The position numbers and the translations under genes are program-made. From assembly GCA_041859875.1 (NCBI GenBank), contig JBFLFY010000010.1:1-64000 (forward strand): a stretch of 64,000 bases of DNA, in the 5' to 3' direction. Below, in pieces: positions 17,446 to 25,753 of the stretch. Positions within the stretch are counted from its first letter, which is position 1. Each line of letters starts with the position of its first letter. Source of the stretch: Thermocaproicibacter sp041859875 (GTDB lineage: Bacteria > Bacillota > Clostridia > Oscillospirales > Acutalibacteraceae). Below the pieces are notes generated by a model that saw only the letters and a list, made by a program, of their open reading frames with translations, searched no databases and had not been told where the DNA came from.

Positions 17446-17743
17446 AAACAGAAAAACCGATGAGTAAGAAGCAGTACTTTGGGTTCGGCATACTCCAAAG
17501 AGAGCCGCAGGCGGTGTGATTGCGGCGGTATGCACCGGAGGAATGGGCTTACGAGGGCGGGATGAACGGCGTGTAAACGGCCAAGTAATCTTCGACGGGA
17601 ACTTCACCCGTTACCAAGGAAGCGTGCATTGATGTGTGCGGAACAAGCGGGCAGTTTATCTGCCAATCTGGGTGGTACCGCAGGAAGCTGAATTTTCAGC
17701 TCCTGTCCCTGTTTATGAAAAACAGGGACAGGAGCTTTTTTTA
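17446..17743 (+). promoter_or_regulatory. T-box riboswitch (probable tryptophan type) upstream of trpX
   Basis: tRNA-sensing leader of about 300 nt. Stem I features: GATGAGTA (17459-17466), AGTACTTTGGG, the AGAGAG bulge region (17500-17505), GGCGGTGTGATT and GGAATGGGC on the returning strand, where TGG (17544-17546) after GAA is the likely specifier. The T-box proper, CTGGGTGGTACCGCAGG, is at 17668-17684, followed by the terminator at 17698-17743. Uncharged tRNA pairing with the TGGT bulge should favour the antiterminator. AUG overlaps the UGG, and TGGT would pair best with a tRNA having A73, so the tRNA identity is probable rather than certain. Confidence 0.9.
17698..17743 (+). terminator. 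T-box attenuator terminator
   Basis: Arms AGCTCCTGTCCCTGTTT (17698-17714) and its complement (to 17736) with a 4-base loop, then seven T. It competes with the antiterminator formed by the T-box sequence just upstream. Confidence 0.9.
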
Positions 17744-17771
17744 TTGCTTCTGCCGAAAGGAGGAGATGCCG

Positions 17772-17846
17772 ATGTCGGACGGTTGGTGGCGAAAGCCAAT
17801 ATCTTTGAAATGCAGCCCCAAAAACAAAATTTGCAGGAGGATTCTT
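17772..17846 (+). other. In-frame leader segment with tandem Trp codons before trpX
   Basis: AAGGAGG (17757-17763) lies 8 bases before an ATG at 17772 (also one at 17766). The frame reads MSDGWWRKPISL and continues with no stop into trpX at 17847, where a second AGGAGG (17835-17840) precedes the predicted lipoprotein start. The two adjacent TGG codons are at 17784-17789. This may be an alternative N-terminal extension of TrpX or a Trp-responsive translational leader. Both readings are inference; only the ribosome site, the frame and the codons are seen. Confidence 0.45.
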
Positions 17847-18878
17847 ATGATGAAATCAATATTGAAAAAAGCTGCCGTGCTTAGCCTTGCCGCCGCTGTG
17901 GCTGCGCTTACCTGCGCCTGCTCCGCTACAAGCAGCGCCGCGTCGGCATCCGCTGGAAAAACCGGCTCCGGCGCAAAAAAGTACACCGTCGGCATTATTC
18001 AGTATGCCGCACACCCATCCCTCGACAACTGCTTGAAGGGCCTGAAAGACGGTCTGAAAGAAAGCGGTTTGGAAGAAGGCAAAAACCTGACCATTGATTT
18101 TCAGAACGCTCAGGCCGACAATGGAAACTCCGACCTGATGGCGAAAAACATGGTTTCCAAAAAATACGATATGATTCTGGCGATTGCCACACCGGCTGCG
18201 ATGTCCGCTTACAGTGCGACAAAGGGTACCAAGATTCCGGTTGTGTTTACCGCCGTTTCAGACCCCGTTTCGGCACAGCTCGTTTCTTCCCTCAAAAGTC
18301 CGGGCGGCGGCTGTACCGGCTCCAGCGACGTACTGCCGCTGGAAGCACAGCTGAAAATGATACGCGCGTTCCTGCCGAAAGCAAAAAAAATCGGCATACT
18401 TTACACAACAAGCGAAGCGAACTCCGTTTCCCAGCTGAAAACCATAAAAGGGCTTGCACCAAAATATGGCTTTGAAATTGCTGACGTTGGCATTACCAAC
18501 TCTTCCGAAGTCGCTTCCGGCGCGGCTTCCCTCGCAGCAAAAAAAGTAGACTGCGTCAATAATTTTACCGACAATAACGTGGTAAGCAACCTTTCCACTC
18601 TGCTGCAGATTACCGGAAACGCCGGTATCCCGGTTTTCGGTTCTGAAATTGAGCAGGTGAAAAACGGCTGTTTAGCCGCGCAGAGCATTGATTACACCGC
18701 ACTCGGAAAAGTAACCGGCACAATGGCTGCAAAGATTCTAAAGGGTGAAGCAGAACCCGCCAGCACACCCGTTTACACGGTTTCGGAGGGCAAGCCGGTC
18801 TACAGCAAATCTGTGCTGGCAAAGTTCAAACTGACTCTGCCGGCTGAATATTCCAGTGCTGAACCGGTAAACGGCTGA
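17847..18878 (+). CDS. trpX: ABC transporter substrate-binding lipoprotein, TrpX type
   Basis: Extracytoplasmic binding protein of the ABC_sub_bind family, predicted to deliver tryptophan to TrpYZ. 343 aa from the ATG at 17847, which follows AGGAGG by 6 bases. A signal peptide (KKAAVLSLAAAVAALTCAC) carries a lipobox-like cysteine, followed by a Ser/Ala linker. The mature domain has YTVGIIQYAAHPSLDNCLKG, a near-invariant opening for this family, and PVVFTAVSDPVSA. It is first in trpX-trpY-trpZ under the T-box. Substrate assignment rests on family and T-box type; other aromatic or related amino acids remain possible. Confidence 0.87.
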   Translation: MMKSILKKAAVLSLAAAVAALTCACSATSSAASASAGKTGSGAKKYTVGIIQYAAHPSLDNCLKGLKDGLKESGLEEGKNLTIDFQNAQADNGNSDLMAKNMVSKKYDMILAIATPAAMSAYSATKGTKIPVVFTAVSDPVSAQLVSSLKSPGGGCTGSSDVLPLEAQLKMIRAFLPKAKKIGILYTTSEANSVSQLKTIKGLAPKYGFEIADVGITNSSEVASGAASLAAKKVDCVNNFTDNNVVSNLSTLLQITGNAGIPVFGSEIEQVKNGCLAAQSIDYTALGKVTGTMAAKILKGEAEPASTPVYTVSEGKPVYSKSVLAKFKLTLPAEYSSAEPVNG

Positions 18879-18902
18879 ATTCTGAAAGGATGAACGGGAC
18901 GA

Positions 18903-19805
18903 ATGGATGTTTTTCTTGGACTTTGCGGCAATGTGCTGCAGGAAGGATTCACCTACGCCATCATGGCGCTGGGTGTTTATGTCACTTACTCGGTATTGAA
19001 TTTTCCGGATCTCTCGGTTGACGGCACTTTCCCACTTGGAGCGTGCGTTACCGGCGCGCTGATTCTCGGCGGCGTAAATCCATGGCTCGCCTGCCTTGCT
19101 TCGTTTCTGTGCGGCGCGGCGGCGGGCTGCGTCACGGGGCTGCTGCACGTTCGGCTGCATATCACCGACTTGCTTTCCGGAATTCTGGTGATGACGGCGC
19201 TTACCAGCATTAACCTGATGGTAACGGGCGGCGCTTCCATGCTGGCCTATTACAATAAGCCTACCGTCTTCACCTCCGGGCCTGCGGCGCTGCTTCCGGC
19301 GGCTATGGGAAGCTGGTCCGCCATCCTTGTCACATTTATCTGCTGTATTCTTGTGAAAGCCGCGATTGACTTATACTTAAAAACGAAATCCGGCCTGCTG
19401 CTGCGCGCAGCTGGGAGTAACCCGCAGTACGTTGTGTCACTCGGCAAAAACCCCGGCAGCATGAAAATACTCGGCCTGATGATTGGCAACGGCTGCACGG
19501 CTCTTGCCGGTTCGGTTCTAAGCCAGCAATCCGGCTCAGCAAATATCTGGAGCGGCACCGGCATGGTCGTTATGGCGCTGGCTTCGGTCATCATCGGCAC
19601 CAGCCTTTTCGGGAGGCTGAAATTTGTTCCGGCGACGCTCGCCGTAATACTCGGCACCATTGCCTACAAAGCCTGCCTGGTTATTGCCATGCAGCTCGGC
19701 CTGCCCACAAACTGCCTGAAACTGCTGATGGCCGTTCTCTTTACCGCCGCGCTTGTTGCAAACCGCTTCGCGCCAGGAGAAAGGAGGCAGAAAAGCAATG
19801 CCTGA
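18903..19805 (+). CDS. trpY: ABC transporter permease, TrpY type
   Basis: Inner-membrane permease of 300 aa with about eight to nine hydrophobic segments (for example AIMALGVYVTYSVLNF, ILVTFICCILVKAAI, FVPATLAVILGTIAY). It contains LNFPDLSVDGTFPLGA and LRAAGSNPQYVVSLGKNPG, typical of the branched-chain/YckB-type permeases paired with ABC_sub_bind proteins. It starts 24 bases after trpX and overlaps trpZ by 8 bp, so the three genes form one operon. It is expected to form the channel of the predicted tryptophan importer. Confidence 0.87.
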   Translation: MDVFLGLCGNVLQEGFTYAIMALGVYVTYSVLNFPDLSVDGTFPLGACVTGALILGGVNPWLACLASFLCGAAAGCVTGLLHVRLHITDLLSGILVMTALTSINLMVTGGASMLAYYNKPTVFTSGPAALLPAAMGSWSAILVTFICCILVKAAIDLYLKTKSGLLLRAAGSNPQYVVSLGKNPGSMKILGLMIGNGCTALAGSVLSQQSGSANIWSGTGMVVMALASVIIGTSLFGRLKFVPATLAVILGTIAYKACLVIAMQLGLPTNCLKLLMAVLFTAALVANRFAPGERRQKSNA

Positions 19806-20604
19806 AACTTTTGAAAATAATTTCGTTCAGCTTGAGCAAATCTGCAAAACGTTTGCTAAGGGGACTTCCAGTGAAAATATGCTTTTCCATGATTTCAGCT
19901 TTTCCGCCGCACGCGGGAGCTTTATTACCATTGTGGGAAGCAACGGCTCCGGGAAAACGACCCTTTTGAACATCCTTTGCGGCGGCGTTCTTCCGGATTC
20001 CGGCCATGTTTCGGTCGGCGGAAAAGAAATTGGGCGTCTTTCGGAACACCGCCGCGCCCAGTTTATCGGCCGTGTATTTCAAAACCCTGCCGCCGGTACC
20101 TGCCCCAAGCTCACCGTCCTTGAAAATCTCGCTTTGGCAGACAACAAAGGCCATTCTTTTGGGCTGCACGCCGGCATTTCAAAAAAGCGGATTGACTTTT
20201 ACCGCACGCAGCTGGAGCTTTTGAAGCTCGGCCTGGAAAACAAGCTGTACCAGCCTGTGGAAAGCCTTTCCGGCGGGCAGCGGCAGGCGCTTGCACTCCT
20301 CATCTGCACCATGGCCCCGCTGCAGCTTTTGATACTGGACGAACACACCGCGGCACTCGACCCAAAATCGAGTGAAAACGTGATGGAACTGACGGAACGG
20401 ATTGTGCGGGAAAAACAGCTTACAGCCCTTATGGTCACACACAACCTGAAGTATGCCCTGCGCTATGGTGACCGCCTGCTGATGATGCATCACGGAAAGA
20501 TTCTACTGGATGCGGAAGGCAAGAAAAAAGACGCCTTGCAGATGCGCGACTTGACCGACCGGTTCGGCGAAATCAGCCTGGAGGACGCAGCCTGTGCAGT
20601 CTGA
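19798..20604 (+). CDS. trpZ: ABC transporter ATP-binding protein, TrpZ type
   Basis: 268-aa ATPase that powers the TrpXY importer. Walker A GSNGSGKTT (about residues 46-54), Q-loop region VFQNPAAGTCP, signature LSGGQRQAL, Walker B LLILDEHTAALDPKS with the catalytic Glu, and the H-loop MVTHNL. The frame opens earlier at 19753, but AAAGGAGG at 19780-19787 supports the ATG at 19798, which overlaps the end of trpY. A bidirectional terminator follows. Confidence 0.9.
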   Translation: MPETFENNFVQLEQICKTFAKGTSSENMLFHDFSFSAARGSFITIVGSNGSGKTTLLNILCGGVLPDSGHVSVGGKEIGRLSEHRRAQFIGRVFQNPAAGTCPKLTVLENLALADNKGHSFGLHAGISKKRIDFYRTQLELLKLGLENKLYQPVESLSGGQRQALALLICTMAPLQLLILDEHTAALDPKSSENVMELTERIVREKQLTALMVTHNLKYALRYGDRLLMMHHGKILLDAEGKKKDALQMRDLTDRFGEISLEDAACAV

Positions 20605-20634
20605 ACGATTTGCTTTCTAAATATCCGCAGGCAA

Positions 20635-20684
20635 AAAGCAGCACTCCCCGCCGCTAACCCGGCAAGGAGTGCTGCTTTGTCTTT
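20635..20684 (+). terminator. Bidirectional terminator after trpZ
   Basis: Perfect 13-bp arms AAAGCAGCACTCC / GGAGTGCTGCTTT around an 18-base loop, then GTCTTTTCC. The other side serves the convergent DMT gene. Confidence 0.75.
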
Positions 20685-20699
20685 TCCTAATAAAGTTTC

Positions 20700-21710
20700 T
20701 TATGGCTTCATGTCGATTTCATCATTTTCAGCTTCAAATTCCGTTTCAATTTCACGCATATCCTCTTTCAGGTCTGCGCCCTTCTTCGGACGAATGCCTG
20801 GGATAAACGCAATCAGCGAACCGATAATAATCAGGATAATGCCGGCTATCATCTGCCCACTGATGGCTTCATGCAGAATCAGCAGCGCGAAAATCGGCGC
20901 GAGAACCGGTTTAATGTAAAACACCAGCGAGGCTGTGGCGGCATTTGTTTCCTCCATGGCCAAAAAGTAAAATGTATAGCCAAGGCCGGTAACGCAGATG
21001 CCAACGTACAGCAGGCCCGGAAAGTTTTGCAGCGTAATGCCCGCAAAAAGCGGGATGGCTGAAAACATAGCAAGAGACGCATTTTTGCTGCAAGCCGCCG
21101 CGAAGGACGGAATATGGCTGACGCCAATCAGCACAAGCATTTCGGCACAACCGAGCAGAAAGCTGATGCAGGTCAGCGTAATACCGCCAAAGCGGTCGCT
21201 GCGCGTACGGCCCACAACATTGTAAAGCGCAAATGTTACAGCCGCGCCAAGCGCACAAAGAACACCAAGTGCGCTTCCGGTAAAGTGCATCGGGTTAATA
21301 ATGACTACCATGCCCGCAACGCTGACGAATATGGAAATGACGGTATGTTTCCGAATATGCTCGCGCAGGAAAAGATACGCAAAAAGCACAACAAACACGG
21401 AGTTGCAGCTGAACAGCACCGCAACCGTGGAAGCCGGCGCGTAAACAACACTCACCTGGAACAGGATCATGCTGACAACGACGCAGATAAAGCCCGTCAA
21501 TGCAAAAAAGCCGAAGTCTTTTGCATGAAAAACCGTCTTCTTCTTTTTGATTTCATGCACCGCCAATGGCAGCAGCACCACACCGCCAATCAGGAATCGT
21601 AGAAACGTCAGCTGTATGGCATTAAAATGTCCGGCAGAAAGTTTCAGCGCGATTTCCATAGAACTAAAGAAAAATGTTGCTAAGATAATGCAGAGATACC
21701 CCTTTTTCAT
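20700..21710 (-). CDS. EamA/DMT superfamily transporter
   Basis: 336-aa membrane protein with ten predicted hydrophobic helices in two EamA repeats (about residues 5-140 and 150-300), the drug/metabolite transporter fold. Typical pieces are SSMEIALKLSAGHFNAIQLTFLRFLIGG, the end-of-repeat-one FLREHIRKHTVIS, and FYIKPVLAPIFALLILHEAI. The C-terminus is a soluble acidic tail (EDMREIETEFEAENDEID). These carriers export amino acids, nucleosides or other small metabolites; the substrate is not predictable here. The ATG follows AGGATGAAAC. It is convergent with trpXYZ. Confidence 0.85.
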   Translation of the reverse strand: MKKGYLCIILATFFFSSMEIALKLSAGHFNAIQLTFLRFLIGGVVLLPLAVHEIKKKKTVFHAKDFGFFALTGFICVVVSMILFQVSVVYAPASTVAVLFSCNSVFVVLFAYLFLREHIRKHTVISIFVSVAGMVVIINPMHFTGSALGVLCALGAAVTFALYNVVGRTRSDRFGGITLTCISFLLGCAEMLVLIGVSHIPSFAAACSKNASLAMFSAIPLFAGITLQNFPGLLYVGICVTGLGYTFYFLAMEETNAATASLVFYIKPVLAPIFALLILHEAISGQMIAGIILIIIGSLIAFIPGIRPKKGADLKEDMREIETEFEAENDEIDMKP

Positions 21711-21765
21711 GTTTCATCCTCTTATGTAAAATAAAATGTAGTAAAGCGTTAAAACGCACTTTTCC

Positions 21766-21795
21766 AGTATACCATCCCTGTGCAAGCCCACACAA
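21766..21795 (-). promoter_or_regulatory. Possible promoter of the DMT transporter gene
   Basis: On the minus strand TTGTGT, 18-bp spacer, TGG-TATACT (TATACT at 21766-21771). The extended -10 is good, the -35 weak. Confidence 0.45.
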
Positions 21796-21836
21796 GAAAT
21801 GCCAAAATCCATTCTGCCCGGAAGCTGGCTCCCGGC

Positions 21837-21865
21837 TTGACTTCAGACCGTGTATGGAATACAAT
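21837..21865 (+). promoter_or_regulatory. Sigma-A promoter of the nitroreductase gene
   Basis: TTGACT (21837-21842), 17-bp spacer, TACAAT (21860-21865). It overlaps the upstream ATG at 21854 and so supports the later start at 21908. Confidence 0.75.
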
Positions 21866-21907
21866 GAAAAGAATATTAAAGTCTTACAGCAAGCAGGAGG
21901 TTTTAGG

Positions 21908-22426
21908 ATGAATGACTCTTATGAAATGCTGCTGAAGCGGCGCACTATCCGTGCGTTCCGCCCAGACGCCATCCCGGACGAAACCCTCAAAAAAATTCTT
22001 ACAGCCGGTAAGTATGCTCCATCTGCCATGGGAATGCAGAACCGGCATTTTACCGTGATCCGAAATCAGGATCTTCTGAAAGATATTGTCACTGCAACGG
22101 AACAAAACGGTGGAAAATTCCGGCCAGGTCATACCCCGTTTTACGGCGCGCCCTGCGTGATTGTTCTTTCGGCGCCGGTAAGTTTTGCACTGAACCGGGA
22201 AGATGCAGCCTGCGCTCTGCAGAATATTTTACTTGCGTCGTATGCACTCGGCCTTGGCAGCTGCTATATCTGCTCGGTTTTGCCTGGCCTGCGCGACCCG
22301 GCAATTCTTGCGCGGCTCAGCCTGCCCGCCGGCTACGCGCCATACGGCTGCGTCAGCCTCGGATTTCCGGCAGAAGAAGCGGCGGAGCCGAAGCCCCGCC
22401 GCACAGACGACATTACATTTCTTTAA
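21908..22426 (+). CDS. Nitroreductase family protein
   Basis: 172-aa FMN-dependent oxidoreductase of the short nitroreductase type. It shows the FMN-binding RRTIRAFRPDAIPDETL near the N-terminus, APSAMGMQNRHFTVI, the central LASYALGLGSCYIC and a C-terminal GFPAEEAAEPKPRR. It probably reduces nitro compounds, quinones or flavin-linked substrates with NAD(P)H. AGGAGG at 21895-21900 lies 7 bases before the ATG. A hairpin (22436-22457) without a T tract follows. No partner gene reveals its physiological substrate. Confidence 0.87.
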   Translation: MNDSYEMLLKRRTIRAFRPDAIPDETLKKILTAGKYAPSAMGMQNRHFTVIRNQDLLKDIVTATEQNGGKFRPGHTPFYGAPCVIVLSAPVSFALNREDAACALQNILLASYALGLGSCYICSVLPGLRDPAILARLSLPAGYAPYGCVSLGFPAEEAAEPKPRRTDDITFL

Positions 22427-22583
22427 AAATGGAACGGGCAGGCTTTGATGCCTGCCCTAACAGGGAGTTTCAAAACTGCGATGCAGTGATTAATCAATGG
22501 ATCTCTCTGCCGCTAATTAGAGTATGCAAAAATGCTTCGGGTATGAATTCCATTTTTTGTAATTTACCGAAAAGGGTGTAATT

Positions 22584-23111
22584 TTGAAGACTTTGATTCT
22601 TTACGGAACCACGCACGGTTCCACTGCTTTCTGTGCCGAGAAGCTCGCAGCGCAACTTGGTTCGGCCGAAACTGCGGAGCTGAAGCATTTTTCAGGCAGC
22701 ATCGCCCCTTACGACTGCATTGTCATTGGCTCACCAATTTACGGCGGCTCTGTGCTAAAAGAGGTGCGCAGTTTCTGCAAAGCAAACCGTGCCGTGCTGC
22801 TGCAAAAAAAATTTGCTGTCTTTTTTTCCTGCCTTTCAGAAGGTGAAACAAGCGTTAAGAATTATCTTGCACAGAATTTTTCGAAAGAGCTTGCCGCTCA
22901 CGCGCTTGCCTGTGCCTCGCTTGGCGGTGCCTTTTATTTTACAAAACTTAATTTTTTGGAGCGGGCCATTGACCGCAGTCTTGCAAAAGGATATGCGAAC
23001 TCCATGGGCATTGCCGTACCGGATGGGAAAAGTGATTTTGTGACGGTCACGGATGAAAAAGTGAAGCGCTTTGCGGAAAAAATTAAAAAAGCCGTTGGAG
23101 ATGGCCAATGA
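22584..23111 (+). CDS. Flavodoxin-domain protein
   Basis: 175-aa protein with a flavodoxin fold: the FMN phosphate loop is LYGTTHGSTAFCAEKLA (residues 6-22), followed by VIGSPIYGGSVLKEVRSFC, typical of the Flavodoxin_5/HemG-like subgroup. It is likely an electron carrier or NAD(P)H-linked oxidoreductase partner. The start is TTG at 22584, with AAAGGGTG 6 bases upstream; no in-frame ATG precedes the flavin loop. Its stop overlaps the HAD gene by 4 bp (ATGA), so the two are translationally coupled. Confidence 0.83.
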   Translation: MKTLILYGTTHGSTAFCAEKLAAQLGSAETAELKHFSGSIAPYDCIVIGSPIYGGSVLKEVRSFCKANRAVLLQKKFAVFFSCLSEGETSVKNYLAQNFSKELAAHALACASLGGAFYFTKLNFLERAIDRSLAKGYANSMGIAVPDGKSDFVTVTDEKVKRFAEKIKKAVGDGQ

Positions 23112-23932
23112 GTATTCGGCTGATTGCCGCCGATATGGACGGCACCTTGCTTCGTTCCGACAAAACCATTTCCAAGCGGACGGTACGCACCCTGAGCAGT
23201 GCAATTCAAAAAGGCTGTGTTTTTGTTCCGGCGACCGGCCGCATAGCAAAAATGCTGCCGAAAGCAGCCGCATCAATTTCCGGCGTGCGTTGGGCCATCA
23301 CTTCCAACGGCGCGTCGGTACTGGACTTAAAAACCAATACTCCCATTTTTACCGACCTTATGACAGAAGATCAGTCAGTCCGCATCCTTACAAAACTTTG
23401 CGCCACGGGTTACCTGACGGAAGCATACTGCGGCGGGGTCGCTTACTCTGAGCGCGGGGCACTGGAGCGGCTGCTGAAGCTGAACCCGCCGGAACTGATT
23501 GTACGTCTTGTTTACGAATCGCAGATTTTTGTGGACAATCTGCCGGAGTTCATCGCTTCGCACAGGGCACGGCTGGAAAAGGTCAATATGCCTTACCTCC
23601 CAGATGCTCCCCGGAAGCAGCTTTACCAGGGACTAAGCCGTCTCACGGAATTTTCCGTCTGCTCTTCCTGCAGCACGAACATCGAAGTCAACGCGGCAGG
23701 ATGCAGCAAAGGAAAAGCGCTGAAATTTTTATGTGAAAGACTCGGAATTTTACCGGAAGAAGTTATGGCGGAAGGCGACGGCGGGAATGATATGAGTATG
23801 CTGAAATACGCTGGGCTGGCCGTTGCCATGCAGAACGCGGAAAAGGAAGTCCTCGCGCAGGCTAATTTCATTACGAAATCGAATGACGAAGACGGTGCAG
23901 CCGCGGCTGTGGAAAAATTCGTACTCGCATAA
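23108..23932 (+). CDS. Cof-type HAD-IIB phosphatase
   Basis: 274-aa haloacid-dehalogenase phosphatase with a C2B cap. Motif I is AADMDGTLL (nucleophile Asp near residue 9), motif II ITSNGAS, motif III the lysine in CSKGKAL, and motif IV GDGGNDMSML (GDxxND). Such enzymes hydrolyse sugar phosphates, FMN or pyridoxal phosphate; the substrate is not predictable. The start overlaps the flavodoxin stop (ATGA), and a short terminator follows. Confidence 0.9.
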   Translation: MSIRLIAADMDGTLLRSDKTISKRTVRTLSSAIQKGCVFVPATGRIAKMLPKAAASISGVRWAITSNGASVLDLKTNTPIFTDLMTEDQSVRILTKLCATGYLTEAYCGGVAYSERGALERLLKLNPPELIVRLVYESQIFVDNLPEFIASHRARLEKVNMPYLPDAPRKQLYQGLSRLTEFSVCSSCSTNIEVNAAGCSKGKALKFLCERLGILPEEVMAEGDGGNDMSMLKYAGLAVAMQNAEKEVLAQANFITKSNDEDGAAAAVEKFVLA

Positions 23933-23950
23933 ATTTATGGAACGACAAGT

Positions 23951-23982
23951 AACGGAGCCTGCCGGAAGCAGGTTCCGTTTTG
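23951..23982 (+). terminator. Terminator after HAD phosphatase gene
   Basis: Arms AACGGAGCCTGC / GCAGGTTCCGTT with a 5-base loop, followed by TTTTGC. Confidence 0.7.
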
Positions 23983-24015
23983 CTATATCAAAATAAAAAT
24001 GCAGGAGGAAACCGT

Positions 24016-25719
24016 ATGGATGCTGAGGAAAAGAAACAACTGATGGCGTGCGCTCTTGGAGAATACGAGCCGGATTTTGTCCTGAAAAACGCCGCCATAG
24101 CAGATGTTTTCACCGAAACGCTTTTTAACGGCGATATTGCTGTTTTGAATGGGAAAATTGTCGGAGTTGGGGAATATTCTGCGAAAATTGAGGTTGACTG
24201 CACCGGCAAAACCGTTGTGCCTGGATTTATCGACTCCCATATGCACCTTGAGTCTTCCATGACGTCGCCCGCACTGCTGGCGCCGCTCCTTCTGGCACAC
24301 GGCACATCCACCGTAATAGCCGACCCGCATGAAATTGCGAACGTCTGCGGTCTGGAAGGCATCCGCTGGCTAATGCGTGACAGCGCAAAAACGCCGCTCG
24401 ATATTTTCTTTGCCCTGCCCTCCTGTGTTCCGCTGAGCAAAGAAGATCACAATGGCGCCGTTTTCGGGCCGGGCGACATGAAAAAACTCTGCCGCAGTCC
24501 CCGCGTTTCCGGCCTTGGCGAAGTGATGAATGCCGACGCGCTGATTTCCGGAAGTGATGACCTGCTGAAAAAGATTGAGCTGATGCAGAACGGAACCATC
24601 GACGGCCACTCCCCCGGCTTCACCGGAAAGCGCCTGCAGGCTTATCATGCAGCCGGCGTACAGACCGAACATGAATGTTCCACCTGGGAAGAGGCGCGCG
24701 AACGCCTGCGCGCCGGATTTTACCTGCAGGTGCGCGAAGGTTCCGCAGCAAAAAATCTGACGGCGATTCTAAGCGACGCTCTGAAAGAGGGGGTTTCGTT
24801 TGACCGCTTCCTCTTCTGCACAGATGATGTTCATCTGGACGACACAGCCAGGAACGGGCACATTGACCGGAACATCCGCATGGCGATTGCACTCGGTATG
24901 AAACCGGTGACCGCTGTAAAAATTGCCACGCTCAACGCAGCGCGCGCCTACGGTTTCCGTGACCGCGGCGCTGTTGCAGCCGGTTACCGCGCGGACCTTG
25001 TTGTGCTTGACGACCTGGAAACCGTTGCAATTCATGAAGTCTACAAAGACGGCATTTCACTGGATGAACTGCCAAAAGCATTCCCGAAAACGCGCGTCAG
25101 TTATGACCTGCGGCACAGCGTACACATTCCGAAGCTGCGGAAAAACTGCCTGAAGCTAAAAGCGGATGGAAGCTTCCCGGTAATTGGCCTTGTACCAGGG
25201 CAGCTTATCACGAAAAAAATGATGCTTCCGCTTTCGCAGAAAGACGGTTACTTCACCCCTTCCGGCGACATCTTAAAAATCGCCGTTGTCCAGCGGCATG
25301 ACGGTTCCGGTCGAATAGGCGTCGGCGCAGTGAAGGGCTTCGGGCTGAAAAACGGTGCGGCGGCTTCCACCGTCGGCCACGACGCACACAACCTGATCGT
25401 AATCGGTGACAGCGACACCGATATGCTCGCCGCTATAGAAGAGCTGAAGTCCTGCGGCGGCGGGTACACACTCGTGAGCGGCGGAAAGCCTGTAAAGACC
25501 ATCCCGCTTGAAGTAGCCGGTCTCTTTACCGACGACTGCAGCATAAACCTGCCGCAGGAGCTGAGCGAAATGGCGGCCCTCGCTCACCGCATGGGCGTTC
25601 CGAAAAACATCGACGTGTTTCAGAACCTTTCGTTTCTGTCGCTGCCTGTTATTCCGGCTCTGCGCATAACGGACTGCGGAGTTTACGACACGGAAAAGCG
25701 GAAATTTCTCGCAAAATAG
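24016..25719 (+). CDS. ade: Adenine deaminase
   Basis: Amidohydrolase that converts adenine to hypoxanthine and ammonia in purine salvage. 567 aa, the usual length. The metal-binding motif GFIDSHMHLESSM (about residues 72-84) is followed by ADPHEIANVCG, TIDGHSPGF and CTDDVH, all characteristic of Ade; the C-terminal domain contains ASTVGHDAHNLIVIG. AGGAGG at 24002-24007 sets the ATG at 24016; an earlier ATG at 23980 lies in the preceding terminator. The leader is too short for a purine riboswitch. A terminator follows directly. Confidence 0.95.
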   Translation: MDAEEKKQLMACALGEYEPDFVLKNAAIADVFTETLFNGDIAVLNGKIVGVGEYSAKIEVDCTGKTVVPGFIDSHMHLESSMTSPALLAPLLLAHGTSTVIADPHEIANVCGLEGIRWLMRDSAKTPLDIFFALPSCVPLSKEDHNGAVFGPGDMKKLCRSPRVSGLGEVMNADALISGSDDLLKKIELMQNGTIDGHSPGFTGKRLQAYHAAGVQTEHECSTWEEARERLRAGFYLQVREGSAAKNLTAILSDALKEGVSFDRFLFCTDDVHLDDTARNGHIDRNIRMAIALGMKPVTAVKIATLNAARAYGFRDRGAVAAGYRADLVVLDDLETVAIHEVYKDGISLDELPKAFPKTRVSYDLRHSVHIPKLRKNCLKLKADGSFPVIGLVPGQLITKKMMLPLSQKDGYFTPSGDILKIAVVQRHDGSGRIGVGAVKGFGLKNGAAASTVGHDAHNLIVIGDSDTDMLAAIEELKSCGGGYTLVSGGKPVKTIPLEVAGLFTDDCSINLPQELSEMAALAHRMGVPKNIDVFQNLSFLSLPVIPALRITDCGVYDTEKRKFLAK

Positions 25720-25726
25720 GTACAAA

Positions 25727-25753
25727 AAAGAGGGCCGCGAGGCCCTCTTTCCT
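25727..25753 (+). terminator. Bidirectional terminator between ade and mrp
   Basis: Perfect AAAGAGGGCC / GGCCCTCTTT with a GCGA tetraloop and T- or A-rich flanks on both sides. Confidence 0.85.

Noticed and set aside
17404..17607. Minus-strand open frame of 67 codons within the T-box leader
   Set aside because: Explained by the structured T-box RNA on the plus strand.
17636..17884. Plus-strand open frame of 82 codons overlapping the T-box
   Set aside because: It overlaps the T-box core and terminator, which must be unstructured by ribosomes to work, and it overlaps trpX in another frame.
22436..22457. GGGCAGGC/GCCTGCCC hairpin after the nitroreductase gene as a terminator
   Set aside because: No T tract follows, so intrinsic termination is not supported.
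23933..24015. Purine riboswitch before adenine deaminase
   Set aside because: Only 83 bases lie between the genes and they are taken up by a terminator and a ribosome site; no aptamer-like conserved bases are visible.
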